A stretch of 35,905 bases of DNA from DATGSL01 sp964645585 (GTDB lineage: Bacteria > Verrucomicrobiota > Verrucomicrobiia > Opitutales > T3Sed10-336), in NCBI GenBank assembly GCA_964645585.1, contig CAZYAN010000041.1, positions 1 to 35,905 on the forward strand. The letters are read 5' to 3'. The notes under the pieces are model-generated. The model had not been told where the DNA came from. It worked only from the letters and a program-made list of their open reading frames with translations, and made no database searches. Position numbers and translations under genes: made by a program. Positions 6,779 to 14,960 of this stretch are shown piece by piece. Each line of letters starts with the position of its first letter. Positions within the stretch are counted from its first letter, which is position 1.

Positions 6779-6834
6779 GTTCTTGGTTCTTAGTTCTTAG
6801 TTCTTGGTTCTTGGTTCTTAGTTCTTAGTTCTTG
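6779..6834 (+). repeat. Eight tandem heptamers GTTCTT(G/A)
   Basis: Eight copies of the 7-mer GTTCTTR run without a break. The variable last base follows the order G, A, A, G, G, A, A, G, so there is also a perfect 28-bp period. It lies in a spacer upstream of the pilin-like gene, next to a palindromic AT/GC hairpin (6753-6777). Likely a replication-slippage microsatellite. Confidence 0.85.
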
Positions 6835-7266
6835 GTTATATGGTGTTGGTTTATCGAGATGGCGGGTGGGGTGTGCCTAACAGCAAAGGACACAACAAGC
6901 GCAAGGGAGGCCTGATGAAACCTCACCGTTTGTGCGACATGGCGGGAGCGGCCAGTCCGCGGAAGAAACGCGGGCACATTCGTAGCGCGAGCCTCCGTGC
7001 TTGCGGGATTTCAGGATCCCAGAGTTTCACTCGGTGTCGTTCCCCTGCCCCGCCAAGGCCGGAGGCTGCCGCAGTGACGACAAGAAACGACTCCAAAATC
7101 TTCGCGCTCATCGCGGCCTTCGCGGTGAAGTCCGTGCGGTGCCTTCTTTATTCTCACGCCCGCTTCGCTCAAGACGCGGAGACGCCAAGAATGTTCGGAG
7201 CGGCCGGCTATTAAACCTTATCTTTGTGTCCGTGCGCCTTTGCGCGGGAAATCTCCTCCGAAAGTT
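6835..7266. other. 432-bp spacer without a supported gene
   Basis: Short open frames exist on both strands, but none has domain logic, a credible start or protein-like composition. The sequence resembles the low-complexity, GC-skewed filler seen also at 35640-35680 (strings of CGCGAAGACGC-like words). I see no RNA gene or mobile element in it. Confidence 0.5.
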
Positions 7267-7956
7267 TTAGCCGCCCGCGGACTTCAGAAAATCTTGGATC
7301 ACCTCATAGGATTCGCGCGGTTTTGTTTGCAGAAGAAAGTGCGGCGCTTCGAAGGGGATGATCGGGAGGTCGGGCCGAACTTTCCGGACGTGACGCATCG
7401 CGGACCGCGAAATCAACCGGTCGCGCATTCCTTCCAGGAACAGCAGGGGCAGTCGGCACGCCTTGAGCGCGTCTGTTTTATCGACTTGCAAGGCGGCTCG
7501 GGCGCGATGGGCGAGAACGTCGGGCGGCGAGTAGCGCATCACCCGGCAAAACAGGTCATATAAATCGGCACCCGAGCCATCGCTATTAGCCAGAAGAAAA
7601 TTCACGACCGGCCGCGGAAAACGCATGCCCAAAACCCTCTCGGCCGGCAAATGGCGCAGCCCGCGCGGCAGGGGATTCTTGACGAAGGAGGCGCTGACGA
7701 CAACCGCCTGAAGGCTGGCGGGGGCGTCGGCCGCGATCTGCACAGCCAGCGGCCCGGAAAAGGATTCGGCGATGATAACGAAGGGCTCCTGACGCGGCCA
7801 GCGATCGCGAAGCCAGGAGCGCAACTCCTCGTACCCCATTTTCTCCGTCGCGGGAAACGCGATGGTTTGCGCGGAAATACTCGGAGAGAGAACTTGGAGG
7901 AATGGCTCGAAGAACGCTCCCGACCCGTCCATTCCCGGTAAAAATATCCACTTCAT
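7267..7956 (-). CDS. Alpha/beta hydrolase family protein
   Basis: A 229-aa alpha/beta hydrolase. The N-terminus FLPGMDGSG forms the oxyanion-hole loop. The nucleophile elbow reads AESFSG around residues 63-68, so the first Gly of GxSxG is replaced by Ala, which the family tolerates. A late acid position fits EGMRDRLI and the catalytic His fits APHFLLQ near residue 205. It has no signal peptide, so it is cytoplasmic. The length is at the short end of the family with a small lid. Substrate cannot be told. It stands alone, with spacers on both sides. Confidence 0.8.
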   Translation of the reverse strand: MKWIFLPGMDGSGAFFEPFLQVLSPSISAQTIAFPATEKMGYEELRSWLRDRWPRQEPFVIIAESFSGPLAVQIAADAPASLQAVVVSASFVKNPLPRGLRHLPAERVLGMRFPRPVVNFLLANSDGSGADLYDLFCRVMRYSPPDVLAHRARAALQVDKTDALKACRLPLLFLEGMRDRLISRSAMRHVRKVRPDLPIIPFEAPHFLLQTKPRESYEVIQDFLKSAGG

Positions 7957-8139
7957 GGATTCTAAATTTCAGATTTTAGTTTGCGGATTTTAGATTTACT
8001 TGGCGGGAGAGATTTCTGGATCGGGAGAGGGCAGATGAGAAATGAAAAATGACAACGGACTTCGGGTTTGCCAAAGCGCTGCGGCTTTGTTCAAGTTTCT
8101 TACGCGTAGATCCCGATAATTTCCAACTTTTTAGATCGT
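7957..8139. other. AT-rich spacer with GATTTTAGATT-type words
   Basis: The first 45 bases repeat the word (G)ATTTTAG in degenerate form (7961-7998), the same word that builds the large inverted repeat at 8919-9027. The remainder holds nothing recognisable, only the leader of the gene at 8140. Confidence 0.45.
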
Positions 8140-8916
8140 ATGGTGCATCTCTACCTGTCGCTGATGCCGGAAGCGTTGGTTTTTTCCATGCTTGCTCCCC
8201 CGGATTTTGGCCGTTATCTCGCGCTCGGCGCCGAAAAACGCACGCGCGGCGAGGCTTTGTTTATCGAGGTGGATATCGATGCCATCCCGGACAATGACAG
8301 CTTGAAAAAACTTCGCGACCAGTGCCAGCCGCACGCCGACGGCCGTCCCCGCAAATCGAGTTACGTGTCCATTTACCGGGTACTCGAACGAGTCCCGACC
8401 GCCGCGCTCGGTTCGATGTTCCTGATCACTCGCGACGGCACGAGTCTCGAGCTTAAAAAGAGCAACGCTGTTCCGCCCTCCGCCAGCGACTCGATTTTCC
8501 ATTTGTACCAAGAATTCTGTCCGGTTTCGCCCCGCGTGGTTTCCCGGCTCGATCCGGTCGCATTCGCGAAGTACATCACCCGTCCCGGCCAGCCGATTTC
8601 CGTGCCGCGGATTGTGTTCGCCGAATTCGAACTGGGGCCGCTCGCGCACGACCCCGATTGTCCGGCGCCGAAGCTGCCTTACCGCAACCTCGACCACCTG
8701 CGCTACTGTATCCGCGAATTGCAGGCCGCGCCGGAAAAGGCTTCGAAGATCGTGTTGCGCGAGCTGCAAAGCGACGCTCCGTTCTGGCTGATTCAGGGCG
8801 GCGTGTACGTTGGCGATCCTTCAAGCGTCGTTTGCTACCCGATGCCGTCCGAAGACGAACTGCGCAAGACCGACTTCAATTGGTGGAGCTCCGCCCGGGC
8901 CGTGGAAGTGCTTTAG
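8140..8916 (+). CDS. Conserved-looking protein of unknown function
   Basis: A 258-aa protein that I do not recognise. It has no signal peptide or membrane segment. The composition is that of a soluble mixed alpha/beta protein, with segments such as ALFIEVDIDAIPDND, SSYVSIYRVLERVP and FWLIQGGVYVGDPSS, and ends WWSSARAVEVL. The first ATG is used; a second ATG eight codons on is also possible, and no clear ribosome-binding sequence decides. The frame is uninterrupted, with third-position GC like its neighbours, which supports a real gene. It is convergent with the His/Met-rich protein gene at 9028, with a large inverted repeat between them. Confidence 0.7.
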   Translation: MVHLYLSLMPEALVFSMLAPPDFGRYLALGAEKRTRGEALFIEVDIDAIPDNDSLKKLRDQCQPHADGRPRKSSYVSIYRVLERVPTAALGSMFLITRDGTSLELKKSNAVPPSASDSIFHLYQEFCPVSPRVVSRLDPVAFAKYITRPGQPISVPRIVFAEFELGPLAHDPDCPAPKLPYRNLDHLRYCIRELQAAPEKASKIVLRELQSDAPFWLIQGGVYVGDPSSVVCYPMPSEDELRKTDFNWWSSARAVEVL

Positions 8917-8918
8917 GA

Positions 8919-9027
8919 TTTTAGATTTTAGATTGCAGATTTTAGATTTGGAGAGCCCCCGGGCGCGGTAACTCCGGAACGGCTCCCACTGCGAAGAGAT
9001 CTAAAATTTAAAATCTAAAATCTAAAA
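8919..9027. repeat. 28-bp inverted repeat of TTTTAGA words between convergent genes
   Basis: Left arm 8919-8946 and right arm 9000-9027 are about 24/28 complementary, with a 53-base GC-rich loop. Both arms consist of repeated TTTTAGA units. The right arm abuts the stop of the minus-strand gene and the left arm starts right after the stop of the plus-strand gene. It probably acts as a shared bidirectional terminator or mRNA end hairpin. The same word family is at 7961-7998. Confidence 0.6.
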
Positions 9028-9990
9028 TCACCGAATTTCGATCACGAACGGGGCGAAGCGTTCCCGTCCGGCGATTTGCACTTGGGCCCAGACCGCGTAG
9101 CGGCCGGGTTCGTCCGCGTAGAAGATGAAATCGAGCCCGGGTGCGAGCGGATCGAGCTCGAATCCCGTCCCTTCCCGCACCGGGTGCATGTGCGCGAATC
9201 CGCTGCGCTCGCTGTCAAACGCGACCATATGCGCGTACGCGCCCATGATCGGTTCGAGTTTGACCGGATCGTCCCCGACGGCATCCCGCGTTTCCAACCG
9301 CACCAGCGCCGCCTTTCCCGCGCGCAATTTCTCGGGCGGTTTCACAAAGCGGAAAGTAAAGTCGTCGACCGTCGTCTCGACCGAACGGCTTTCAACCGGC
9401 GCTTCCTCATGGCCGGCGACCTCCAGATCCGCCACGGCCTGCACCGGGCGTGCGGTAGCAAGTGGCACCAGGTCGGCAAAAAACCGGTAGACACCGCCGT
9501 ACTTGGGCGTGAAGGAAACCGTGTATTCCCCGGGCACGACCCCCGGCTCCGGGTGTTCGTGATGGTAATCCCGCAAACCCGGATCGATGATCAGCAAATG
9601 AAACTTTCGCTCATGAATGATCGCCAGATCGTTAAACGTCACCGGCACGCCGCCCGGCCTCTGCAAAGCGATCGTCACGGTGACCTCCTCGCCGGCCTTG
9701 GCGGGACCGGAGGGCACCAGCCGCATCACAAGGGGTGATCGATTGGCGTTTACGCGAATAAAACCGAGGCTTTCGACGTCGCACAGCTCCGGCGATGGAT
9801 CTCCGGTAACCTTTCGCAGCAGCGTTTCAGGGCGCTCCGGCGCGAGATCCGGGAGCCAAAGAAAGAAGGCGAAAATCCCTGCCATCAGCACGGTGATCCG
9901 TGCGATCCGCGCCGCCGTTCCCGCACGGAATCGCTTGCCCGCGCCGTTGGCTCGTTCACTCGAAAGGTTCTCTCCGTTTCCCTCGCTCAT
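9028..9990 (-). CDS. Membrane-anchored His/Met-rich periplasmic protein, likely copper-related
   Basis: A 320-aa protein with one N-terminal membrane anchor (VLMAGIFAFFLWLPDLA near residue 35) and two beta-rich periplasmic halves. The first carries FHLLIIDPGLRDYHHEHPEP and TPKYGGVYRFF. The second carries GAYAHMVAF, FAHMHPV and DEPGRYAVWAQVQ. His/Met clusters in both halves suggest metal handling, and the two halves resemble each other, as if from a duplication. The gene starts inside the stop codon of the SCO gene (ATGA, 9987-9990), so it is translationally coupled to it; a role in copper supply to the oxidase is inferred from this. The frame is open further upstream, but that part only overlaps the SCO gene. 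Confidence 0.7.
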   Translation of the reverse strand: MSEGNGENLSSERANGAGKRFRAGTAARIARITVLMAGIFAFFLWLPDLAPERPETLLRKVTGDPSPELCDVESLGFIRVNANRSPLVMRLVPSGPAKAGEEVTVTIALQRPGGVPVTFNDLAIIHERKFHLLIIDPGLRDYHHEHPEPGVVPGEYTVSFTPKYGGVYRFFADLVPLATARPVQAVADLEVAGHEEAPVESRSVETTVDDFTFRFVKPPEKLRAGKAALVRLETRDAVGDDPVKLEPIMGAYAHMVAFDSERSGFAHMHPVREGTGFELDPLAPGLDFIFYADEPGRYAVWAQVQIAGRERFAPFVIEIR

Positions 9991-10919
9991 TGCGACGGAT
10001 CCCCTTCTCCGGGCGTTTGCAGCGCGGCGAGAAAATCGCTCACCAGCCAATTCGAACCGAAGACGCGGTGGCGAATCGTCCCCTTCTCGTCGACGACGAT
10101 CGTTCCCAAGGTGTGCGCCGAAAGTCCTTTCTCTCGGTCGACGAGGATGCCGAATTGGTCCATCAGGTTCGCAACGGCCATCTCGGGACCGGTCAACAGC
10201 GAAAAGTTCGACGTGTCGATTCCATAACTTTCCGCGTACTCCCGCAAGACGCCCGGCGTGTCGTACTCGGGATCGAGCGTGATTGAGATCAACTCGACAT
10301 TCTCCAAACCGGCCTCCCTCGCCAATGCCTGCAACTGGATCATTCGCTGCGTGGCCGCCGGACACATATTTGGAACGGGACAGCGGGTATAAATAAAGTT
10401 GATCACCAGCTTTTTGCCGCGGAGATTGTCGATGCGAACCACGTCTCCCGTCTGATTGTAAAGCGCGAAATCGGGGATCGACTCCCCCACTTCCCGAAAC
10501 GACCTCGACCCGCGCACCATCGTGTCCTGCATCAGCCGCTTGCCCTTCTCTTCAATAATCCCTTGGGACATCCGGTCATCCGGCCAAATTCTCTCAAGGC
10601 GAAACGTGCCTTCGGTTTCGATCAGCCGTGCCCGGATCCGCTGCCCAACCACGGCATTCGCGAGATCACCGTCGTCGACTTCAAACTCCATCGTCATCGC
10701 CGGCATGTAGCCGGGAATCTCCTCGTGCCGCACCACCAGCACCTTCCGCTCCGGAACCACATCGACGATTTCACCAGTCAACGGATAGCCTGGCTCGCCG
10801 TCGCCTTGCCTGGACGGACAGCCGGTCAGGCCGACAGCAAGGACCGCGAGAGCCGCTGCCCGCACGAGTGAAGAACCGATGAACCGGCCCCGGATTTTCC
10901 TGCCGAATCGAGGGATCAT
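9987..10919 (-). CDS. CusF-SCO1/SenC fusion lipoprotein, copper delivery to cytochrome oxidase
   Basis: A 310-aa lipoprotein with lipobox LTGC (Cys34). Residues 45-115 look like a CusF-type copper-binding domain (RHEEIPGYMPAMTMEF, with His65, Met75 and Met77 in the expected places). Residues 145-300 form a thioredoxin-fold SCO1/SenC domain with copper site TRCPVPNMCP (Cys180 and Cys186) and His269 in SAHTLGT. The Cys spacing is CX5C rather than the classical CX3C. SCO proteins insert copper into the CuA centre of subunit II, whose gene coxB lies in the divergent operon next door. It is first in a two-gene operon with the His/Met-rich protein. Confidence 0.88.
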   Translation of the reverse strand: MIPRFGRKIRGRFIGSSLVRAAALAVLAVGLTGCPSRQGDGEPGYPLTGEIVDVVPERKVLVVRHEEIPGYMPAMTMEFEVDDGDLANAVVGQRIRARLIETEGTFRLERIWPDDRMSQGIIEEKGKRLMQDTMVRGSRSFREVGESIPDFALYNQTGDVVRIDNLRGKKLVINFIYTRCPVPNMCPAATQRMIQLQALAREAGLENVELISITLDPEYDTPGVLREYAESYGIDTSNFSLLTGPEMAVANLMDQFGILVDREKGLSAHTLGTIVVDEKGTIRHRVFGSNWLVSDFLAALQTPGEGDPSQ

Positions 10920-11150
10920 GGGCTCAACCTAGCCGCGTCAGGCATTTCCGCAAAAGAAAATCCGTCTTGAAGGTTCACAACGGCCGCGCAATTTAGCTCC
11001 ACTGTCCCTGTCGGCAACCGAAATTAATAGACGGCGGGATCCGCCGCGGATGGTTGCCAGACTTTTCCATTGCCATCAGAGTTGACGTCTACTGACAGTA
11101 GCACCCTTTTAACACTTTCCGTTCATCCGCAGAACTGTTTCAAGCAAAGC
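10920..11150. promoter_or_regulatory. Divergent control region between SCO and ctaA operons
   Basis: A 231-base spacer that must hold promoters for both operons. TTGACG at 11082-11087 followed about 18 bases later by TTTTAA-like sequence could be a promoter for ctaA. It overlaps a small palindrome, CTACTG-A-CAGTAG (11089-11101), a possible operator. Neither is strong evidence. Confidence 0.3.
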
Positions 11151-12200
11151 ATGGCATTGGTTTCCAGATCCAGACGCACCGCCGGCTACAAACCATACTT
11201 CGCATGGTATTGCTGCTTCGCGCTGCTTTGGACCCTGTTCCTGCTCTACGCGGGCGGGTTCACTACCAGCATTCAAGCCGGGATGGCGTTTCTCGACTGG
11301 CCGCTCTCCAACGGCTCCGTCAATCCCGACGGCTGGCTGACCGATCGCGACATGCGAGCGGAGCACAGCCACCGCCTGCTCGGGACCAAGGTCGGCCTGC
11401 TGACGCTCGGAATTTTTATCTGGGCAATGGCGCGCGAAGCCCGGCCGTTCGTCCGCCGGCTCTCGGGCGCCGCGGTCATCGCGGTCATCCTCCAAGGGCT
11501 GCTCGGGGGCGCCCGCGTGAAATTCGACCAGTTGAACCTGCTGACCGACAATAACGTCATCGCGCAATCCTTCGCGATCGCCCATGCCTGCCTTGCCCAG
11601 ATTTTTCTCTGCATCCTCGTCACCATCGCCGTCTGCGCCTCGCGGCCCTGGATCGAACGCCAGGCGGCGGGAGCGCGCGACCCGCTGCCGGGCAAGCTGA
11701 CGGCGCTCGGGCTCGCCACGTGCGGCGCCCTCTTCTTCCAGCTGTTGATCGGTGCGATCGTACGGCACAATCACGCCGCGCTGGCGATTCCGACCTTTCC
11801 CTGGAGCACGCCGACCGGCGGAATTTTACCACACGCGTGGACCTTCCCGATTTCAATTCATTTCGCGCATCGCGTCGGCGCCGTCATCGTGACCATTTTG
11901 CTGCTCGCGTTTGTCTGGCGGATCTTTCGCGCAGCCGATGCCGGCCGCGGCATCAAGACAATCGCCGGAGCGGCCGCCGGACTGGTTGCCGTGCAGATCG
12001 CGCTCGGCGCCCTGACGGTTTTGACCTTGAAAAACGAATACGTGGCGACGATACACATGCTGACCGGCGCCTTTTTGCTGGCAGTGACGTGGTTGCTGAC
12101 CTTCATCAGTTTCCGCTTTCCCGCCACCCGTGAGGGAACGGTTCTGCCTCAAACGGAATCGCCGCAATTGGACAGCGGCACAAGCCACGCTCGCGCATGA
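11151..12200 (+). CDS. ctaA: Heme A synthase CtaA/COX15
   Basis: A 349-aa integral membrane protein with about eight helices. It oxidises the heme O methyl group to give heme A. Conserved His positions of the family are seen in EHSHRLLGT, AIAHACLAQ, HFAHRVGA and ATIHMLTGAF, arranged as two similar four-helix halves. The start at ATG 11151 removes a 27-residue polar extension that would begin at a TTG and lacks homology-like features. It shares ATGA with ctaB (12197-12200), which makes its substrate, heme O. First gene of the oxidase operon. Confidence 0.92.
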   Translation: MALVSRSRRTAGYKPYFAWYCCFALLWTLFLLYAGGFTTSIQAGMAFLDWPLSNGSVNPDGWLTDRDMRAEHSHRLLGTKVGLLTLGIFIWAMAREARPFVRRLSGAAVIAVILQGLLGGARVKFDQLNLLTDNNVIAQSFAIAHACLAQIFLCILVTIAVCASRPWIERQAAGARDPLPGKLTALGLATCGALFFQLLIGAIVRHNHAALAIPTFPWSTPTGGILPHAWTFPISIHFAHRVGAVIVTILLLAFVWRIFRAADAGRGIKTIAGAAAGLVAVQIALGALTVLTLKNEYVATIHMLTGAFLLAVTWLLTFISFRFPATREGTVLPQTESPQLDSGTSHARA

Positions 12201-13135
12201 AGCCGGTTTCTCTGCAAAACACCGAAGGTCGTTCGAACGCAAGGACCGCGGCGGCCCCGGGCGATTTTCGGGCGCTCGCGGCGGCCTATATCGAACTGAC
12301 CAAACCGCGGCTCAGCACGCTGTCGGTGATCACGGCACTCGTCGGCTTCTTTGCCGCGCGACCGGCAGATGCCTGGTCCGGCGGCTTGCATGTCTTGATT
12401 GGAACCGCTCTCGCGGCCGGCGGAGCCGCCGTCCTGAATCAATGGCTGGAACGGCGGACCGACGCGCGAATGAGCCGAACGATGGACCGTCCTCTTCCCG
12501 CCGGCGCCGTGTCACCCGGCGCCGCGCTGGTCTGGGGAATTGTGCTTTCGGCCGCGGGCGTCGGCCATCTCGCCTTCTGGTCCCATCTCGCGGCGGCCGG
12601 CCTCGCGGCGGCGACGATTTTGATTTACGTGCTCGGCTACACGCCGCTGAAGCGCTGTTCCGGTCTCAGCCTCGAAGTCGGCGCGGTCGCGGGAGCGCTT
12701 CCGCCGCTGATCGGATGGGCCGCGGCCGAGGGATCGATTTCGACGCTGGGCTGGCTTTTGTTCGGAATCCTCTTTTTTTGGCAAGGCCCGCATTTCCTGG
12801 CGATCGCGTGGATGTATCGCGACGATTACGCGGCGGTCGAGTTCCCGATGCTGACGGTTGTCGACGGCTCCGGAAACCGCGCGGCCCGGTATGCGCTCCT
12901 GTATTGCGCCGGGCTGCTGGCAGTCTCGGTGCTCCCGTGGTTTTTCGGCCTGACCAGCGCCGTTTACGGGATTCCGGCGGCGTTTCTCGGAGCCTACTTT
13001 CTATGGAATACCTGGCTTTTTCTCCGCCAGGACGACCGTGACGCCTCCGCGCGCAAGGTTTTTCGCATTTCGATTCTCTACCTGCCGGTCCTTCTCGCCA
13101 TCCTCGTCGCGGATCGCTGGCTGTTTTCCTTTTGA
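12197..13135 (+). CDS. ctaB: Heme O synthase (protoheme IX farnesyltransferase)
   Basis: A 312-aa UbiA-type prenyltransferase that adds a farnesyl group to heme B. It starts YIELTKPRLSTL, has the first prenyl-diphosphate motif NQWLERRTDARMSRT, then the family signature LGYTPLKR and GALPPLIGW, and a second Asp-rich loop YRDDYAAVEFPML. About nine membrane helices follow the soluble N-terminus. It overlaps ctaA by ATGA and sits 28 bases before the DUF420 gene. Also called CyoE/COX10. Confidence 0.93.
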   Translation: MKPVSLQNTEGRSNARTAAAPGDFRALAAAYIELTKPRLSTLSVITALVGFFAARPADAWSGGLHVLIGTALAAGGAAVLNQWLERRTDARMSRTMDRPLPAGAVSPGAALVWGIVLSAAGVGHLAFWSHLAAAGLAAATILIYVLGYTPLKRCSGLSLEVGAVAGALPPLIGWAAAEGSISTLGWLLFGILFFWQGPHFLAIAWMYRDDYAAVEFPMLTVVDGSGNRAARYALLYCAGLLAVSVLPWFFGLTSAVYGIPAAFLGAYFLWNTWLFLRQDDRDASARKVFRISILYLPVLLAILVADRWLFSF

Positions 13136-13163
13136 AGTTCGAGCTTCGAATTTCGAATGTTGA

Positions 13164-13610
13164 ATGGGTATGAATCTGGAACTCTTCCCTCCGCTCAACG
13201 CGACGCTGAACAGTATCTCCTTTCTTTTTTTGACCGCTGGCTTCTGCTTTATCCGGTTCGGCCGAAATCCCAAAGCGCACCGCGTTTGCATGGGGCTGGC
13301 GTTTCTGGTTTCGGTCGCGTTCATGGCCAGCTATGTCACCTACCATTCCCTGAAAGCCGGGACGCACACCCGTTTTGGCGGGGACGGCTGGATCGCCGGC
13401 GTCTATTACGCGATGCTGCTGTCGCACATTCTGCTGGCGATGGTCAACCTGCCGCTGGTGCTGATCACGCTCGGTCTTGCAATAAAAGGACGCTACGCGA
13501 CACATCGAAAGTGGGCCCGCTGGACCTTCCCGATCTGGTATTACGTTTCAATCACCGGCGTCTTGGTTTATTTTTTTCTCTACCAGTGGTTTCCGGGAGA
13601 AAGATTGTAG
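13164..13610 (+). CDS. DUF420 family membrane protein (YozB-like)
   Basis: A 148-aa protein with four membrane helices and conserved His positions in SYVTYHSLKAG, LLSHILLAMVNLPL and HRKWARWTFPIW, as in the DUF420/YozB family. The family often lies beside caa3 oxidase and ctaA/ctaB genes, where it is thought to help oxidase assembly; the exact role is unknown. ATG 13164 is used, with a second ATG two codons later. It stands between ctaB and coxB. Confidence 0.82.
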   Translation: MGMNLELFPPLNATLNSISFLFLTAGFCFIRFGRNPKAHRVCMGLAFLVSVAFMASYVTYHSLKAGTHTRFGGDGWIAGVYYAMLLSHILLAMVNLPLVLITLGLAIKGRYATHRKWARWTFPIWYYVSITGVLVYFFLYQWFPGERL

Positions 13611-13901
13611 ATTCCAGATATTGGATCGCGAATTTTGGATCGACCGGCGCGGTTCCGGGATCGGCCCGGCAAAAGACCAAAGGCAAGGACCAAAGACAAA
13701 AGACCGCTTCCCCGTAAAAACGGCTTAACTAATCGGGGGGACAAGATATTTTAATAAAAACCGATTTTCCTTTTCTGCCCGCAAATATGTCTGTAAGACC
13801 CGAGCTTTGTCTTCGTAAAATAGGTTTTGCATCGGGTAAAACGCCGTGCTGAATGTCGGCTGTTTCGTGTCCGGATTCAGACCAATCATCTTCGATCACG
13901 C
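13611..13901. other. 291-bp spacer before coxB
   Basis: It begins with degenerate AT/GC words (GATTCCAGATATTGGATCG) and repeated AAAGACCAAAGGC words (13672-13703). An AT-rich stretch at 13745-13775 then stands out against the GC-rich surroundings and may hold a separate promoter for coxB. No convincing gene is present. Confidence 0.35.
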
Positions 13902-14951
13902 ATGCTTGCACGTTTATTTTCCAGGAAAGCGCTCCTCCTGCCGGCGCTGCTCGCCTGCCTGTTGCTGACAGGCTGCGAGCTGTTCACTACCGCGCCGCAA
14001 ACGACGTTTGACGTCAAAGGGCCGGTTGCCGCTGAGCAACAGAAGCTGTTTATGCTGACCCTCTGGGTGTGCTCCTTCATTTTCGTCGCGGTTGCGTCCT
14101 CGCTCGGCTACGTCGTTATTCGCTTCCGCAAGCGCAAAGGCGAGAGCGACAAAGAGGGCGCGTCCGAGGTTCACGGCCATCCGCTCGTGGAGGTCAGCTT
14201 GATCGCCGCTTCCATTCTCCTCCTGGTCATTATCGCGGTGCCGACCTACTCGGTCGCTGTCTTCACTTATCAAATACCCGAAGAATACCAGGATGATGTC
14301 GTTCAGGTGACGGCGACCGGCTACCAATGGTGGTGGCATTTTGAATACCCGGAACTCGGGATCGTGACCTCGAACGAGCTTGTGATACCGACCGGGCGGG
14401 CCGTGAACATCGAAGTGCGCAGCCAGGACGTGGTTCACAGTTTCTGGGTGCCAAAACTTGGCGGCAAGCGCGATATGGTGCCGAACCGGAACAACAACCT
14501 CTGGCTCTTGGCCGATGAACCGGGCGAATACCACGGTCAATGCGCCGAATACTGCGGCACTTCGCACGCGAACATGCTCTTCCGTGTTTTCGCTAAAGAA
14601 CCGGCGGAGTTCGACGCGTGGGTCGCGGCGACCGCGGAACCTGGCAAGGATCCTTCGGCCGGCCTCGCACTCGAAGGCAAGAAAGTTTTCGAGGCAAAAG
14701 GCTGCCGGCAATGCCACAACGTCACCGGGGTGGCCGCGGGAGGACTTCTCGGCCCGGACCTGACCCATTTCGGCAGCCGCACAACAATCGCGGCCGCCAT
14801 TCTTCCAAAAACCGAGGAGAACCTGACTCTCTGGCTGACGGACCCGGAACGGGTGAAGCCAGGAAACAAGATGACACCGGGGATCGCGCCCCAGAATCTG
14901 ACCGAGGCTGAGATCGAACGCCTCGTTGCCTTCCTGCAGTCTCTTCAATAA
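13902..14951 (+). CDS. coxB: Cytochrome c oxidase subunit II with fused cytochrome c (caa3 type)
   Basis: A 349-aa lipoprotein. Lipobox LLTGC (Cys25) is followed by two membrane helices (about 49-75 and 97-122). Then comes the periplasmic CuA domain with the aromatic patch YQWWWHFEYP and ligands His179, Cys214, Glu216, Cys218, His222 and Met225. The C-terminal part (about 255-349) is a class I cytochrome c with CRQCH (Cys268, Cys271, His272) and probable Met324 ligand. The fusion marks a caa3-type oxidase that carries its own electron donor. ATG 13902 is chosen as it gives a proper lipoprotein signal; an open extension upstream lacks support. Confidence 0.95.
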   Translation: MLARLFSRKALLLPALLACLLLTGCELFTTAPQTTFDVKGPVAAEQQKLFMLTLWVCSFIFVAVASSLGYVVIRFRKRKGESDKEGASEVHGHPLVEVSLIAASILLLVIIAVPTYSVAVFTYQIPEEYQDDVVQVTATGYQWWWHFEYPELGIVTSNELVIPTGRAVNIEVRSQDVVHSFWVPKLGGKRDMVPNRNNNLWLLADEPGEYHGQCAEYCGTSHANMLFRVFAKEPAEFDAWVAATAEPGKDPSAGLALEGKKVFEAKGCRQCHNVTGVAAGGLLGPDLTHFGSRTTIAAAILPKTEENLTLWLTDPERVKPGNKMTPGIAPQNLTEAEIERLVAFLQSLQ

Positions 14952-14960
14952 GATTTTCCC

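Noticed and set aside
6779..6834. CRISPR array
   Set aside because: Units are seven bases long without spacers; this is a microsatellite.
6840..7214. 124-aa plus-strand open frame in the spacer
   Set aside because: No ribosome-binding site, low-complexity composition, and the underlying words recur in other spacers.
9991..10365. N-terminal extension of the His/Met-rich protein
   Set aside because: It lies wholly inside the SCO gene in another frame, and the ATGA overlap gives a much better start at 9990.
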